A stretch of DNA of 64,000 bases from an uncultured Allosphingosinicella sp. (lineage in GTDB: Bacteria; Pseudomonadota; Alphaproteobacteria; Sphingomonadales; Sphingomonadaceae). Location of the stretch: assembly GCA_934539295.1 (NCBI GenBank), contig CAKTCN010000005.1:43082-107081 (forward strand), written 5' to 3'. How positions within the stretch are numbered: the first letter of the stretch is position 1; every line of letters starts with the position of its first letter. The notes beneath the pieces were generated by a model. That model made no database searches, was not told the DNA's origin, and saw nothing but the letters and a program-made list of their open reading frames with translations. Position numbers and translations under genes: made by a program. Shown piece by piece: positions 53,406 through 61,590 of the stretch.

Positions 53406-53810
53406 ATGGACGCCAGGCAAGCATATGAACAGGCGCGCGAAGGCCGCCACGTCATCGGATGGAAGATCGAGGAGATATCGCGCCGCGAGCTGCTCCAGCT
53501 CTTCCCGCCCACCTACCCGAACATCGTCGCCGACCATGTCACGCTAAAGGCCAGGGTCGCCGAAGATGCCGCCCTGCCCGGCGAAGTCGCCTGCGAGATC
53601 ATCGGCCGCGCCGACGACGGCTGGGGCGTCGAGGCGATGGTCGTGCGGATCGACGGCGGCACCGAACGTCCGGACGGCGGCACCTATCATATCACCTGGT
53701 CGCTCGGCGCCGGCCGCCGCGCGGTGGAAAGCAATGACGTGATCCGCGACAAGGGCTGGACCCCGCTCGACCTCCCCCAATCGGTCGCGCTCCAGCCCGC
53801 CCGCTTCTGA
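53406..53810 (+). CDS. 2H phosphoesterase-like protein (two HxT motifs)
   Basis: A 134-residue cytoplasmic protein. It carries two HxT motifs, H44-V-T46 (ADHVTLKA) and H95-I-T97 (TYHITWSL), 51 residues apart. This is the signature of the 2H phosphoesterase fold (LigT and the cyclic phosphodiesterase domain of tRNA ligases), which opens 2',3'-cyclic phosphates or similar bonds. The assignment rests on motifs only. The start is less certain because no good ribosome site is seen. Its stop overlaps the start of the HAD hydrolase (53808-53812), so the pair is co-translated. Confidence 0.65.
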   Translation: MDARQAYEQAREGRHVIGWKIEEISRRELLQLFPPTYPNIVADHVTLKARVAEDAALPGEVACEIIGRADDGWGVEAMVVRIDGGTERPDGGTYHITWSLGAGRRAVESNDVIRDKGWTPLDLPQSVALQPARF

Positions 53811-54277
53811 TGCCGCAGCTCTATCTCGACTGCGACGGCGTCCTCGCCGACTTCGAAGTCGGTGCGCGTAAGGCGCTGGGCATGCCGCTCGACAGGTTCC
53901 AGGCGCGCTATGGTCTGGGCCCGATGTGGGGCAAGCTCGCCAAATATCCCGATTTCTACGTGGACCTTCCCGAACTGCCCGGCGCCCGCCGCCTGTTCGA
54001 CGCCGTGGCGCACCTCGATCCCATCATCCTCACCGGCCTGCCCCGCGGCAATTGGGCCGCACCGCAAAAGGAGCGCTGGGCCGCCGAGCATTTCCCCCGC
54101 ACCCGCATCATCACCTGCATGGCGGTCGACAAGCGCAACCACTGCCAGTCCGGCGACGTCCTGGTCGACGACACCCTCAAGCACCGCCACCTGTGGGAAG
54201 ACGCCGGCGGCATCTTCATCCACTATCGCAACGCGGAGCAGGCGATCGCGGAACTGAAGGACTACTTCCCGCTCTAG
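53810..54277 (+). CDS. HAD-family phosphatase, 5'(3')-deoxyribonucleotidase-like
   Basis: A 155-residue hydrolase. Motif I is YLDCDGVLADF (D7, D9), motif II Thr in ILTGLPRG, and the late acidic motif is VLVDDTLKHRHLW. The order and short length match the NT5C-type 5'(3')-deoxyribonucleotidases, which remove phosphate from nucleoside monophosphates. It starts within the stop codon of the 2H phosphoesterase-like gene, so the two could act in sequence on a nucleotide or RNA end. A repeat follows the stop. Confidence 0.8.
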   Translation: MPQLYLDCDGVLADFEVGARKALGMPLDRFQARYGLGPMWGKLAKYPDFYVDLPELPGARRLFDAVAHLDPIILTGLPRGNWAAPQKERWAAEHFPRTRIITCMAVDKRNHCQSGDVLVDDTLKHRHLWEDAGGIFIHYRNAEQAIAELKDYFPL

Positions 54278-54288
54278 CATCCCTCGAA

Positions 54289-54369
54289 CGTCTCCCCGGA
54301 CCTGATCCGGGGTCCACCTTCTTCCTGCCGCCACAAGAAGGTGGATGCCGGGTGAGGCCCGGCATGACG
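54289..54369. repeat. Intergenic inverted repeat, family F (CCCCGGACCTGATCCGGGG)
   Basis: An 81-bp palindrome: CGTCTCCCCGGACCTGATCC with its own hairpin, then GTCCACCTTCTT / AAGAAGGTGGAT as the main stem, then GCCGGGTGAGGCCCGGCATG. Half of a related element lies at 35562. It is 11 bp behind the HAD stop and may end that transcript before the ribosomal protein operon. Confidence 0.85.
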
Positions 54370-54436
54370 AAGTGGATGCTCGAGCAGCTGATGCTCCTCG
54401 GGTATTATTTTACCTCCCGCCAACCCCGCTCATTCG

Positions 54437-54465
54437 TTGACTTTTTCGGCCACTTTCGACATTAG
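54437..54465 (+). promoter_or_regulatory. Candidate promoter of rplM-rpsI
   Basis: TTGACT (54437-54442) and CATTAG (54460-54465) are 17 bp apart, about 80 bp before the rplM start. The -35 is close to consensus, the -10 is weak. Between it and the gene lies a leader with CCCTTATAAGG followed by the ribosome site AAGGAG. Confidence 0.45.
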
Positions 54466-54543
54466 CCCCACCAACGCGCCGCTCCTCACCGGGCGGCGCC
54501 GTTCGTTTCACAAGGGTATTCCCCCTTATAAGGAGCCAGGGCC

Positions 54544-55023
54544 ATGCAGGCGCTGTTGAAGACCACCAAGTCGGCCAAGCCGGCCGAGGTGGAGAAGAAG
54601 TGGCATCTGATCGATGCCGACGGCCTGGTGGTCGGTCGCCTCGCGTCGATCGTCGCCAACATCCTGCGCGGCAAGCACAAGCCGAGCTTCACCCCGCATG
54701 TCGATTGCGGCGATCATGTCGTCATCATCAATGCCGACAAGGTCCGCTTCACGGGCAAGAAGCTCAGCGACAAGATCTACTACAAGCACACCGGCTATGC
54801 CGGCGGCATCAAGTCGATCACCGCGGGCAAGGTCCTGGAAGGCCGCTTCCCCGAGCGCGTGCTTGAAAAGGCGATCGAGCGCATGATCCCGCGCGGTCCC
54901 CTCGGCCGCGACCAGATGCGCGCCCTCCACCTCTATAACGGCACCGAGCATCCGCACGGCGGCCAGAGCCCCGAAATTCTCGACGTCGCGGGCATGAACC
55001 GCAAGAACAAGGTGGGTGCATAA
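54544..55023 (+). CDS. rplM: 50S ribosomal protein L13
   Basis: Large-subunit ribosomal protein, 159 residues. Typical L13 motifs are [45 protein letters not shown] and [20 protein letters not shown] precedes the ATG. The stop TAA shares its last base with the rpsI ATG (55023), so rplM and rpsI form the usual two-gene operon. Confidence 0.97.
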   Translation: MQALLKTTKSAKPAEVEKKWHLIDADGLVVGRLASIVANILRGKHKPSFTPHVDCGDHVVIINADKVRFTGKKLSDKIYYKHTGYAGGIKSITAGKVLEGRFPERVLEKAIERMIPRGPLGRDQMRALHLYNGTEHPHGGQSPEILDVAGMNRKNKVGA

Positions 55024-55586
55024 TGTCCGATACCCGTCAGTCGCTTTCCGATCTCGGCACGCTTGCCGGCCAGGCCCCCGCTCCGGCGGCGGCGCCCGCT
55101 GCCGCTGCCGCTGCGCCGGCCGGTGAAGAAGAGACCGCCGCCACTCCGATCCAGCCGCAGCAGCCCGCCGCGCCGCTGCGCGAGCAGGAACTCGATGCGC
55201 AGGGCCGCGCCTATGCGACCGGCCGCCGCAAGGATGCGGTTGCCCGGGTGTGGCTGAAGCCCGGCACCGGCAAGATCACGATCAACGGCCGCGACCAGGA
55301 AATCTACTTCGCACGTCCGACGCTGCGTCTCGTCATCAACCAGGTGTTCGACGTTGCTGAGCGCGTGGGCCAGTATGACGTCGTCGCCACCGTCGTCGGC
55401 GGCGGCCTTTCCGGCCAGGCCGGTGCGGTCCGTCACGGCATCAGCCAGGCGCTCGCCAAGTACGAGCCGGCCCTGCGCACCGCGGTGAAGCGCGAAGGCT
55501 TCCTCACCCGCGACCCGCGCGTCGTCGAGCGTAAGAAGTACGGCAAGGCCAAGGCCCGCCGCAGCTTCCAGTTCAGCAAGCGCTAA
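55023..55586 (+). CDS. rpsI: 30S ribosomal protein S9 with long N-terminal extension
   Basis: Small-subunit ribosomal protein. The conserved S9 core starts at about residue 63 ([19 protein letters not shown]) and ends with the basic [11 protein letters not shown] tail that reaches the P-site tRNA. At 187 residues it is about 55-60 longer than the E. coli protein because of an N-terminal part rich in Ala, Pro, Gln and Glu, which looks unstructured. Shorter extensions are known in alphaproteobacteria. Translation is coupled to rplM. Three hairpins follow the stop. Confidence 0.97.
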   Translation: MSDTRQSLSDLGTLAGQAPAPAAAPAAAAAAPAGEEETAATPIQPQQPAAPLREQELDAQGRAYATGRRKDAVARVWLKPGTGKITINGRDQEIYFARPTLRLVINQVFDVAERVGQYDVVATVVGGGLSGQAGAVRHGISQALAKYEPALRTAVKREGFLTRDPRVVERKKYGKAKARRSFQFSKR

Positions 55587-55602
55587 ACGAGCACAGCGCC
55601 GC

Positions 55603-55618
55603 CGACGCGAAAGCGTCG
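55603..55618 (+). other. GAAA-loop hairpin behind rpsI
   Basis: CGACGC, loop GAAA, GCGTCG: a 6-bp perfect stem capped by a GNRA tetraloop, 16 bp after the rpsI stop. Flanking GCCGC/GCC bases could extend it. Possibly an mRNA 3'-end stabiliser in front of the terminator. Confidence 0.5.
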
Positions 55619-55674
55619 CCGACGCAGTGCGCAGATTTAGCGCTGCCGGCCGGCCTCGTGCCAACGAGGACCGA

Positions 55675-55699
55675 CGTCACGGGATTTACTCCCGTGACG
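55675..55699 (+). other. Perfect 10-bp hairpin behind rpsI
   Basis: CGTCACGGGA and TCCCGTGACG are exact inverse copies around the 5-base loop TTTAC. No T-run follows, so it is not itself an intrinsic terminator. Together with 55603 and the terminator at 55721 it forms a structured 3' region of about 150 bp. Confidence 0.6.
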
Positions 55700-55720
55700 G
55701 CACCGAGCAGCCGAGAACAG

Positions 55721-55753
55721 AAAAGGCGGTCCATCACGGGCCGCCTTTTTCTT
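55721..55753 (+). terminator. Intrinsic terminator of rplM-rpsI
   Basis: AAAAGGCGG (55721-55729) pairs with CCGCCTTTT (55741-55749), loop of 11 bases, followed by a T-rich run (CTTTTTCTTT). This is the clearest classical rho-independent terminator in the window, and its A-tract makes it work from both sides. Confidence 0.85.
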
Positions 55754-55817
55754 TACGTTTTTGCTTTGTTCCTCCAACTCTGCTAAGCCGGCCTCGGCGG
55801 GAAGGAGGGCACTGCGC

Positions 55818-57026
55818 ATGGATGGCGCGATAGTCGTACTGGCGGTGAACATCACGGTGGCGTTGCTCTTCGCCACTGCCTACGCCTTCGTCGCGCTCGC
55901 CAATCCCTCCCAGCGCTCGGCTCTGTGGTTCAGCGCCAGCTACGGCATCGGCATGCTGGCGCCGGTCAGCGACTTCCTCGCCCCCTTCTTCGGTGCCGCG
56001 CAATTCTTCGAGTGGATGAGCTACGGCAGCTTCCTGGTCGCCATACTGTCGATGTCGATCAGCTTCAGCGCATTCCACAAGGCGCCCGTTCCGTGGCTCC
56101 CCATTATCGCCGTGCTGGTCGCCGGCATCGTGGTGCGCGTGGCGATCGGCACCGGCCCGCGCGACACGATCGCTTACGGCATGGCCTACCAACTGCCCTT
56201 CATCATGGCCTCGCTGGTCGCGCTCGGCGTCGTGCTCGGCATCGGCGTCAACCGCCCGCTCTACAAGGCGGTCGCGGGCGTGTTCGCGCTGATCGCGGTG
56301 CATTTCCTGGCCAAGCCGTTCCTGTCGGTCGAATTCGGCGCCGGACGGTCGCTCGACACCTATACGCAGACCACCTACGCTTTGCTCTCGCAGGCTAGCA
56401 CGGGCATCCTGCTGCTCGCCGTCGGCATCCTGCTTCTCCTGCTCGTCGCGCAGCGCGCGATCCAGGAATCGCACAACGCGTCGGAAACCGATGCCCTGTC
56501 CGGCCTCGCCAATCGCCGCGGCTTCGATCGGCAGGCCAAGGCCGCGCTCGCCCACGCGCAGCAGCGCGGCATGCCGATCTCGGTCGCGATGATCGACCTC
56601 GATCATTTCAAGGCGATCAACGACACCTATGGCCATGCGGTGGGCGACCAGGTGATCGTGCGGTTCGGTGCGCTGCTTAAGGGCAGTGCGCCGGCCTCCG
56701 CCGTGGTCGCCCGGACCGGCGGCGAGGAGTTCGCCATATTGATCGAGAATGCGACCGGCCACAGCGCCTGGCTGATCGCCGAGGCGCTGCGCGTCAGCGC
56801 AGCTGCCGAGCCGGCGAACGGCCTCCCCGCCGTGACGATCAGCGGCGGCGTCGCCCAATGGCACGCGCCGGAAACGCTGTCGCAAATGATGCGGCGTGCC
56901 GACGTCGCCTCCTATGAGGCGAAGAATGAGGGGCGCAACCGCATCGTTCTGGCCGCACCGCCAATCGCACGCGGCGACGGCAACATCATCCCGCTCGACC
57001 TCAAGCCACGCCGCCCGCGCGGCTGA
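55818..57026 (+). CDS. Membrane-bound diguanylate cyclase (GGDEF)
   Basis: A 402-residue protein with about six hydrophobic helices in residues 1-225 (a membrane sensor region I cannot assign to a named domain), then a GGDEF domain. The active-site loop reads GGEEF at 301-305, a functional variant, and DLDHFKAINDTYGH is intact, so synthesis of cyclic di-GMP is expected. The RxxD inhibitory site is missing: the residues at its place are PASA. GAAGGAGG lies 9 bp before the ATG. It stands alone behind the rpsI terminator. Confidence 0.92.
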   Translation: MDGAIVVLAVNITVALLFATAYAFVALANPSQRSALWFSASYGIGMLAPVSDFLAPFFGAAQFFEWMSYGSFLVAILSMSISFSAFHKAPVPWLPIIAVLVAGIVVRVAIGTGPRDTIAYGMAYQLPFIMASLVALGVVLGIGVNRPLYKAVAGVFALIAVHFLAKPFLSVEFGAGRSLDTYTQTTYALLSQASTGILLLAVGILLLLLVAQRAIQESHNASETDALSGLANRRGFDRQAKAALAHAQQRGMPISVAMIDLDHFKAINDTYGHAVGDQVIVRFGALLKGSAPASAVVARTGGEEFAILIENATGHSAWLIAEALRVSAAAEPANGLPAVTISGGVAQWHAPETLSQMMRRADVASYEAKNEGRNRIVLAAPPIARGDGNIIPLDLKPRRPRG

Positions 57027-57197
57027 ACCGCAAATTCCCTTGTAAGACTTGTGCCCCGATGCCGACTATCCCTTCGAAACGGGAGAGTTGAAGCATGGGC
57101 GCGGCCAAAGGCGAATCAGGAGGCGCGCTACACCGCCGCGCCGCCGCCCGGCTGCAGTCCGAATCAACGAACTCGACGAGCTATTGGGAGAATGAGA

Positions 57198-58925
57198 ATG
57201 ACCATGCGCCTCAGGCTGACCGCCGCCATGCTGCTCGGCCTGCTGGCACAGCCGGCCCTGGCCGAAGATGCTAAGGGCGACTGGACCGGCGCGCTGGTCG
57301 TCACCCCCACTGCGTCGCTGCGCCTCGCCGTGCACATCCAGGCCGGCCCGAACGGCACATTGACCGGCACGCTCGACAGCCTCGACCAGAATGCGCGCGG
57401 CATCCCGCTCGCCGATATCCGTGCCACGCCCGACACGCTTGCCTTCACCGTCCCCGCGGTCAACGGCAGCTATGCCGGCACGTGGGATGAGGCGAAGAAG
57501 GCGTGGGTCGGCCAATGGTCGCAAGGCGGCCGTGCCCTTGCTTTGTCCCTCGCCCGCGGCGAGACACCGCCCGCCCTGCCTCCGCCGTCGCCGCTCCCCG
57601 CCGACTGGACGATCCCGTCCGATGCCGCGATCGCCGCGATCATCGACGATCGCATCGCCGGCCGGCCGGGCGAAGGAATAGTCATCGGCATCGTCGACGC
57701 GAACGGCCGGCGCATCGTCGCCGGCGGCCCGAACGGCGCTCCGGCACTCGACGCCCGCACCCTGTTCGAAATCGGCTCGCTGACAAAGGTGTTCACCGCG
57801 ACCATCCTCGCCGACATGGCCGCCAGAGGAGAGGTCAGGCTCGACGACCCAGTCGCGAAATATCTGCCCGCGGGCACACGCATCCCTGAACGCGGTGGAC
57901 GCAGGATAACCCTGCTCGACCTCGCCACCCACCGCTCCGGCCTGCCGCGCCTGTCGGCCAACATGCCGCTCGGCGACCTGGCCAACCCCTATGCCGATTA
58001 CACTGAAACGATGATGTTCGACTTCCTCGCCGGGCACGAACTCACCCGCGATATCGGCAGCCAGTTCGAATATTCGAACCTCGGCTTCGGCCTCCTCGGC
58101 CATGCCCTCGCCCGCCGCGCCGGCACCGACTTCGCGACCTTGGTCGCCGACCGCATCCTGAAGCCGCTCGGCATGGACGACACGTCGATCGCGCTCTCGC
58201 CCGGCCAGCGTGCGCGCTTCGCCACTCCGCATGACGAATATATGCGCCCCACCAGCCCCTGGGACCTGCCCGCTCTGCCCGGCGCCGGCGCGCTGCGCTC
58301 GACGGCCGACGACATGCTGAACTTCCTGTCGGCCCAGATCGGCCTTGCCGCCACTCCGCTCTCTCCCGCCATGCAAGTCGCGGTGGATCGCAAGGGACAG
58401 GCGCCTGCCACCGGGCTCAGCTGGTTCCTCTCCCAACCATCGGGCCGCATCATCCCCTGGCATGGCGGCGGCACCGGCGGCTTCCGTACGGCCATGGCCT
58501 ATGATCCCGTCAAGAAGCGCGGCGTGGTGGTGCTGACCAACGCCGCCGTGGAGCCCGCCGCCGACGACATCGCCATGCACCTGCTGCTCGGCGCGCCGAT
58601 TTCGCCAAACCGGCCGGTGCCGCCGGCGCCTGCTCCGGTGCCGGCCCGCACCGCTGTCGCGCTTCCCGTCGCCGAGCTCGACCGGATCGTCGGCCGTTAC
58701 GCCTTGCGCCCCAACCTCACCATGGAAGTGGTCCGCCGCGGCGTCGGCGTGGTCGCCGGGATGGTGGGCAGCCCCGCTTTGCCCATCTTCCCCGAAGCCC
58801 CGCTCCGCTTCTTCTGGCGGACCGTCAATGCGGTCGCGACCTTCACCGCCGACGCGGACGGCAAGGTGACCGGCGTTACCGTCGTCCAGGACGGCCAGAC
58901 CTACACCGGCAGGCGCCTCGACTGA
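57198..58925 (+). CDS. Secreted serine hydrolase, beta-lactamase/class C family
   Basis: A 575-residue periplasmic protein with signal peptide (to QPALA). After about 130 residues of an N-terminal domain comes the penicillin-binding-protein-like fold: SLTK (Ser nucleophile with Lys in FEIGSLTKVF), YSN (Tyr in FEYSNLGFGL), and HGGGTGG in place of KTG. These are the three motifs of class C beta-lactamase-like esterases and D-aminopeptidases. A C-terminal domain of about 90 residues (RYALRPNLTMEV) follows. Substrate unknown. ATG 57198 has GGGAG at suitable spacing; 57192 and 57204 are alternatives. Confidence 0.88.
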   Translation: MTMRLRLTAAMLLGLLAQPALAEDAKGDWTGALVVTPTASLRLAVHIQAGPNGTLTGTLDSLDQNARGIPLADIRATPDTLAFTVPAVNGSYAGTWDEAKKAWVGQWSQGGRALALSLARGETPPALPPPSPLPADWTIPSDAAIAAIIDDRIAGRPGEGIVIGIVDANGRRIVAGGPNGAPALDARTLFEIGSLTKVFTATILADMAARGEVRLDDPVAKYLPAGTRIPERGGRRITLLDLATHRSGLPRLSANMPLGDLANPYADYTETMMFDFLAGHELTRDIGSQFEYSNLGFGLLGHALARRAGTDFATLVADRILKPLGMDDTSIALSPGQRARFATPHDEYMRPTSPWDLPALPGAGALRSTADDMLNFLSAQIGLAATPLSPAMQVAVDRKGQAPATGLSWFLSQPSGRIIPWHGGGTGGFRTAMAYDPVKKRGVVVLTNAAVEPAADDIAMHLLLGAPISPNRPVPPAPAPVPARTAVALPVAELDRIVGRYALRPNLTMEVVRRGVGVVAGMVGSPALPIFPEAPLRFFWRTVNAVATFTADADGKVTGVTVVQDGQTYTGRRLD

Positions 58926-58933
58926 CCATCCGC

Positions 58934-59266
58934 CTAGAACGCGCCCGCGACGCTCGCCTGCCTCGCCGCCTCTAGAGCGGCGGCGGCGGCGAGCGCAGTC
59001 AATGCGACCATCATCGGCACCGCGAGCAGGGCCGTCGTCCGTTCTATGATCCCGCCAACCTGAAAAGCCGCTCGAACCCCGTCCGCGCCGTAGACGAAGG
59101 CTCCGAGCACGAGGGCGATCAGGCTCGGCGCTACGCCCAGCAACAGCAATATAAGCCCGAGCCCACCATCCTGCGCGATCGCCAGCGCCATGGCGAGGTT
59201 CATCGTCAGCCAGCCGCCGAAGAAGAGCACCGACCCGCGGACATGCTCCCGCAGGTCCTCGCTCAC
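58934..59266 (-). CDS. Small membrane protein of unknown function
   Basis: A 110-residue protein with three or so hydrophobic helices (about 13-32, 36-62 and 78-100) and a charged N-terminus MSEDLREHVRG. No known family recognised. Its start overlaps the stop of the upstream membrane protein gene by 4 bp (59263-59266), so the two likely form a complex or at least one expression unit. Confidence 0.7.
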   Translation of the reverse strand: MSEDLREHVRGSVLFFGGWLTMNLAMALAIAQDGGLGLILLLLGVAPSLIALVLGAFVYGADGVRAAFQVGGIIERTTALLAVPMMVALTALAAAAALEAARQASVAGAF

Positions 59267-59799
59267 TGCGCCGCCCTCCGGAACAGCCAGGCGGCGATCA
59301 GCCAGAGCGCCGTGAAGAAGATCGTGATCGGCCCGGTAAAGCCCAGCCCTGTCGCCAGCACGGCCGCGAACGCCGCAACCTGCGCCCCCGCCGCCGCGAC
59401 CATCGCCCGCGCCATGCCGCCGGGTCGCAGCCGCGCCAGCGCCGCGCCGATCGCCGCCACCGCGACCACGCCTGCAAAGACGAGGTTGACCGGTTCATCC
59501 TCCGACTCGACGATGCCCACCGCCAGGTTGATCCACGACTCAACCGCCGCCGTCGCCACCGCCAACGTCACGCCCGCCAGATAAGCCCTGCCCGCCGACA
59601 CTCGCGCCGCGCCCTCGAACACGGCCCCGGTCACCGCGACGAGGATCGCCAGGAACATGAAGTCGCCCGGGTCCCAGGCCACCTCTTCGCTCACCCGCCT
59701 TGCGAGCACGGGGATCGTCATCAACGCCGCCGCGCCGCCCCACAGGATCAGCCGCCCGCGCGCACCGATCCCCGCTCTGTCGGAAACGCCTGCAACCAT
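59263..59799 (-). CDS. Membrane protein of unknown function
   Basis: A 178-residue protein with about five hydrophobic helices (near 18-35, 48-64, 72-92, 103-122 and 135-172) and few charged residues between. I recognise no family. It is the first gene of a two-gene unit with the 110-residue membrane protein; AAGGAGG (minus strand, about 59806-59812) precedes its ATG. Confidence 0.7.
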   Translation of the reverse strand: MVAGVSDRAGIGARGRLILWGGAAALMTIPVLARRVSEEVAWDPGDFMFLAILVAVTGAVFEGAARVSAGRAYLAGVTLAVATAAVESWINLAVGIVESEDEPVNLVFAGVVAVAAIGAALARLRPGGMARAMVAAAGAQVAAFAAVLATGLGFTGPITIFFTALWLIAAWLFRRAAQ

Positions 59800-59881
59800 C
59801 GTCTGCCTCCTTGGAATGGAGGCTTGCCGCTACCCCGCACGCGCATGAACGGCATGAGCAAAGCCTGATGCTTTGCTGAGA

Positions 59882-60649
59882 TCAGCCCGCCACTGTCTCC
59901 GCCGCGCGCGGGGTGCCGGCCATGTTGCGATGCTCGGCATGGAGCTTGCCATCCGCATCGATGCGCAGTTCGTTGAAGCTCGGCGGCGTCGCCCGCGTGC
60001 GCTGCGACAAGGTGCCGGCCCCGATCGCGCGGATCGTCTTGCCCGCCACCACATGCTCGATCTCGAATGGGTCGTGGACATGCCCGCTCAGCACCGCATG
60101 CGCCCCGGCCTCCGCCAGCAGCTGCATGGCCTCGCGCCCGCCGCGTGTGCGCCCCTGCGACTCCAGCCCCTCCTTGTCGACCAGGGGATGGTGGCAGGCG
60201 ACGATCTTCACGTCCCCTTCCGGCGCGCTGCGCAGCAGCTCCAGCGCCCGCACCAGCCCACGCGTGCTCACTACGCCCCAGGACCAGTTCCTGCGCCACT
60301 GGAACCGCGCGGTGGTCTTGAGCGGCACCACCGTCACGCCCGGCAGGTCCAGCACCCGCTCCACCGCCTTCTCCACCCGCCCGAACCGTCGATAGGGGCT
60401 GAACAGGCGGTCGAGCGGGTTGAAATAAGGCAGGTCATGATTGCCCGGCTCCACCGTCAACGGCACCTTGATCGCCTCCAGATAGCTGGCCGCGGCCTCG
60501 AACTCGGCCTTGCGCGCCCGCATAGTGAGGTCGCCGGTGCAGATCACCGCGTCGGGTTTCTCCGCCTCCACGGTCGCGGCGAACCAGTCGACGGCGGCCT
60601 TGTCCTCGCGGCCGAAATGGAGGTCTGAAACGTGGAAGAGCCTGGTCAT
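59882..60649 (-). CDS. Metallophosphoesterase
   Basis: A 255-residue calcineurin-like phosphoesterase. Metal motifs in order: HVSDLHFGRE at the very N-terminus, CTGDLTMRA, EPGNHDLPYF, CHHPLVDKEG and SGHVHDPFE. The layout with GDLHFG at residue 10 resembles the CpdA/3',5'-cAMP phosphodiesterase branch and similar enzymes, but cAMP as substrate is only a guess. Its start overlaps the stop of the lipid kinase-like gene by 4 bp (60646-60649). Confidence 0.9.
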   Translation of the reverse strand: MTRLFHVSDLHFGREDKAAVDWFAATVEAEKPDAVICTGDLTMRARKAEFEAAASYLEAIKVPLTVEPGNHDLPYFNPLDRLFSPYRRFGRVEKAVERVLDLPGVTVVPLKTTARFQWRRNWSWGVVSTRGLVRALELLRSAPEGDVKIVACHHPLVDKEGLESQGRTRGGREAMQLLAEAGAHAVLSGHVHDPFEIEHVVAGKTIRAIGAGTLSQRTRATPPSFNELRIDADGKLHAEHRNMAGTPRAAETVAG

Positions 60650-61482
60650 CCCCCCTCAACCGTCGTGACGAAGGATAGTTCGCTCATGGCGGTGCGAATA
60701 TGCACCGGGCTCTTCAGCAACACCTCTTCGCCATCGAACAGCGCATGGATGACGCGCCGCCCGCTCGCCAGGACCAACTCGCTCGCGCGGCTTTCGTCCA
60801 CTCCGGGCGCCTGGCGCCAATCGCCCTTCAGCCACTCCCAACCGAGCCTTGCCAAGTCCGCCCAACCCTCTGCCGCGATCGCCGATACTGTGAGGCTCCC
60901 ATTGTCCCGAGCGGTTACATAAACCGCATTGTAGCGCCGGTTGCCTTGCCGCCGCGCACGCACCACGATCTCGCCTGACCAGCTGCGTGTCCATGCATGG
61001 CGCGCTGCCTGCACCATCCGCCTCCAGCGCCCTTCGCGCGCCAGTTCGCGCGCATGGCCCCAGGTTGCGGCCGGTCCGGCAATCAGACCGACAAACGCGC
61101 GGCGTGCGCCGACCTCCACATGATGCAGCCGAACGGTGCGCGCGCCTTCATACGCCGCGTGAACGATCCCTTCCGCATCCTTGTCGCCGTGCAGCCGCTT
61201 GGCGAGCATGTTCATGGTTCCGCCCGGCAGGATCAGCACCGCACCCGGCCATCTGCCCAGCCTGCACAGGGCCGCATTGATCGTGCCGTCGCCCGCATAC
61301 AGCATTAGGGTATCCGCACCTGCTTGACCGAGCATAGCGGCATCTGGAAGCGCCTCCGCAGGAAACAAGGTGCGGCCCACGATCACCAGCCCCTGTTCGG
61401 CGCAGACCGCCTCCAGCGCCTGCGCCTTTCCCCCATCGGCTGATCCCGACTTGAGGTTGGTGATCAGCCACAACCGCTCCAT
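60646..61482 (-). CDS. Diacylglycerol/lipid kinase family protein
   Basis: A 278-residue protein of the DAGK catalytic-domain family (LCB5/YegS type), which phosphorylates lipids such as diacylglycerol or sphingoid bases. Motifs are NLKSGSADGGK at the start, LMLYAGDGTINAAL (nucleotide-binding GDGT) and LILPGGTMNMLAKRL. ATG 61482 follows AGGAGG at 5 bp; an ATG 15 bp upstream contains that ribosome site and is unlikely. It is coupled to the metallophosphoesterase gene. Sphingomonads make sphingolipids, so a sphingoid-base role is conceivable but not shown. Confidence 0.87.
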   Translation of the reverse strand: MERLWLITNLKSGSADGGKAQALEAVCAEQGLVIVGRTLFPAEALPDAAMLGQAGADTLMLYAGDGTINAALCRLGRWPGAVLILPGGTMNMLAKRLHGDKDAEGIVHAAYEGARTVRLHHVEVGARRAFVGLIAGPAATWGHARELAREGRWRRMVQAARHAWTRSWSGEIVVRARRQGNRRYNAVYVTARDNGSLTVSAIAAEGWADLARLGWEWLKGDWRQAPGVDESRASELVLASGRRVIHALFDGEEVLLKSPVHIRTAMSELSFVTTVEGG

Positions 61483-61590
61483 GCCGCCTCCTCGCATATG
61501 GGAGAGACAAAGACGTGACAGGGGTGGAACCTTCTCGACGGCTCCCTACGTTAAGGGCAGCAATGACCGGACCGCCAGAGGAGCGCGTGA

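Noticed and set aside
61526-61552. GGAAC...CGTT as an EcfG promoter of the cupin gene
   Set aside because: The spacing is 18 bp instead of 16-17, so I did not list it as a promoter; it may still be worth a look.
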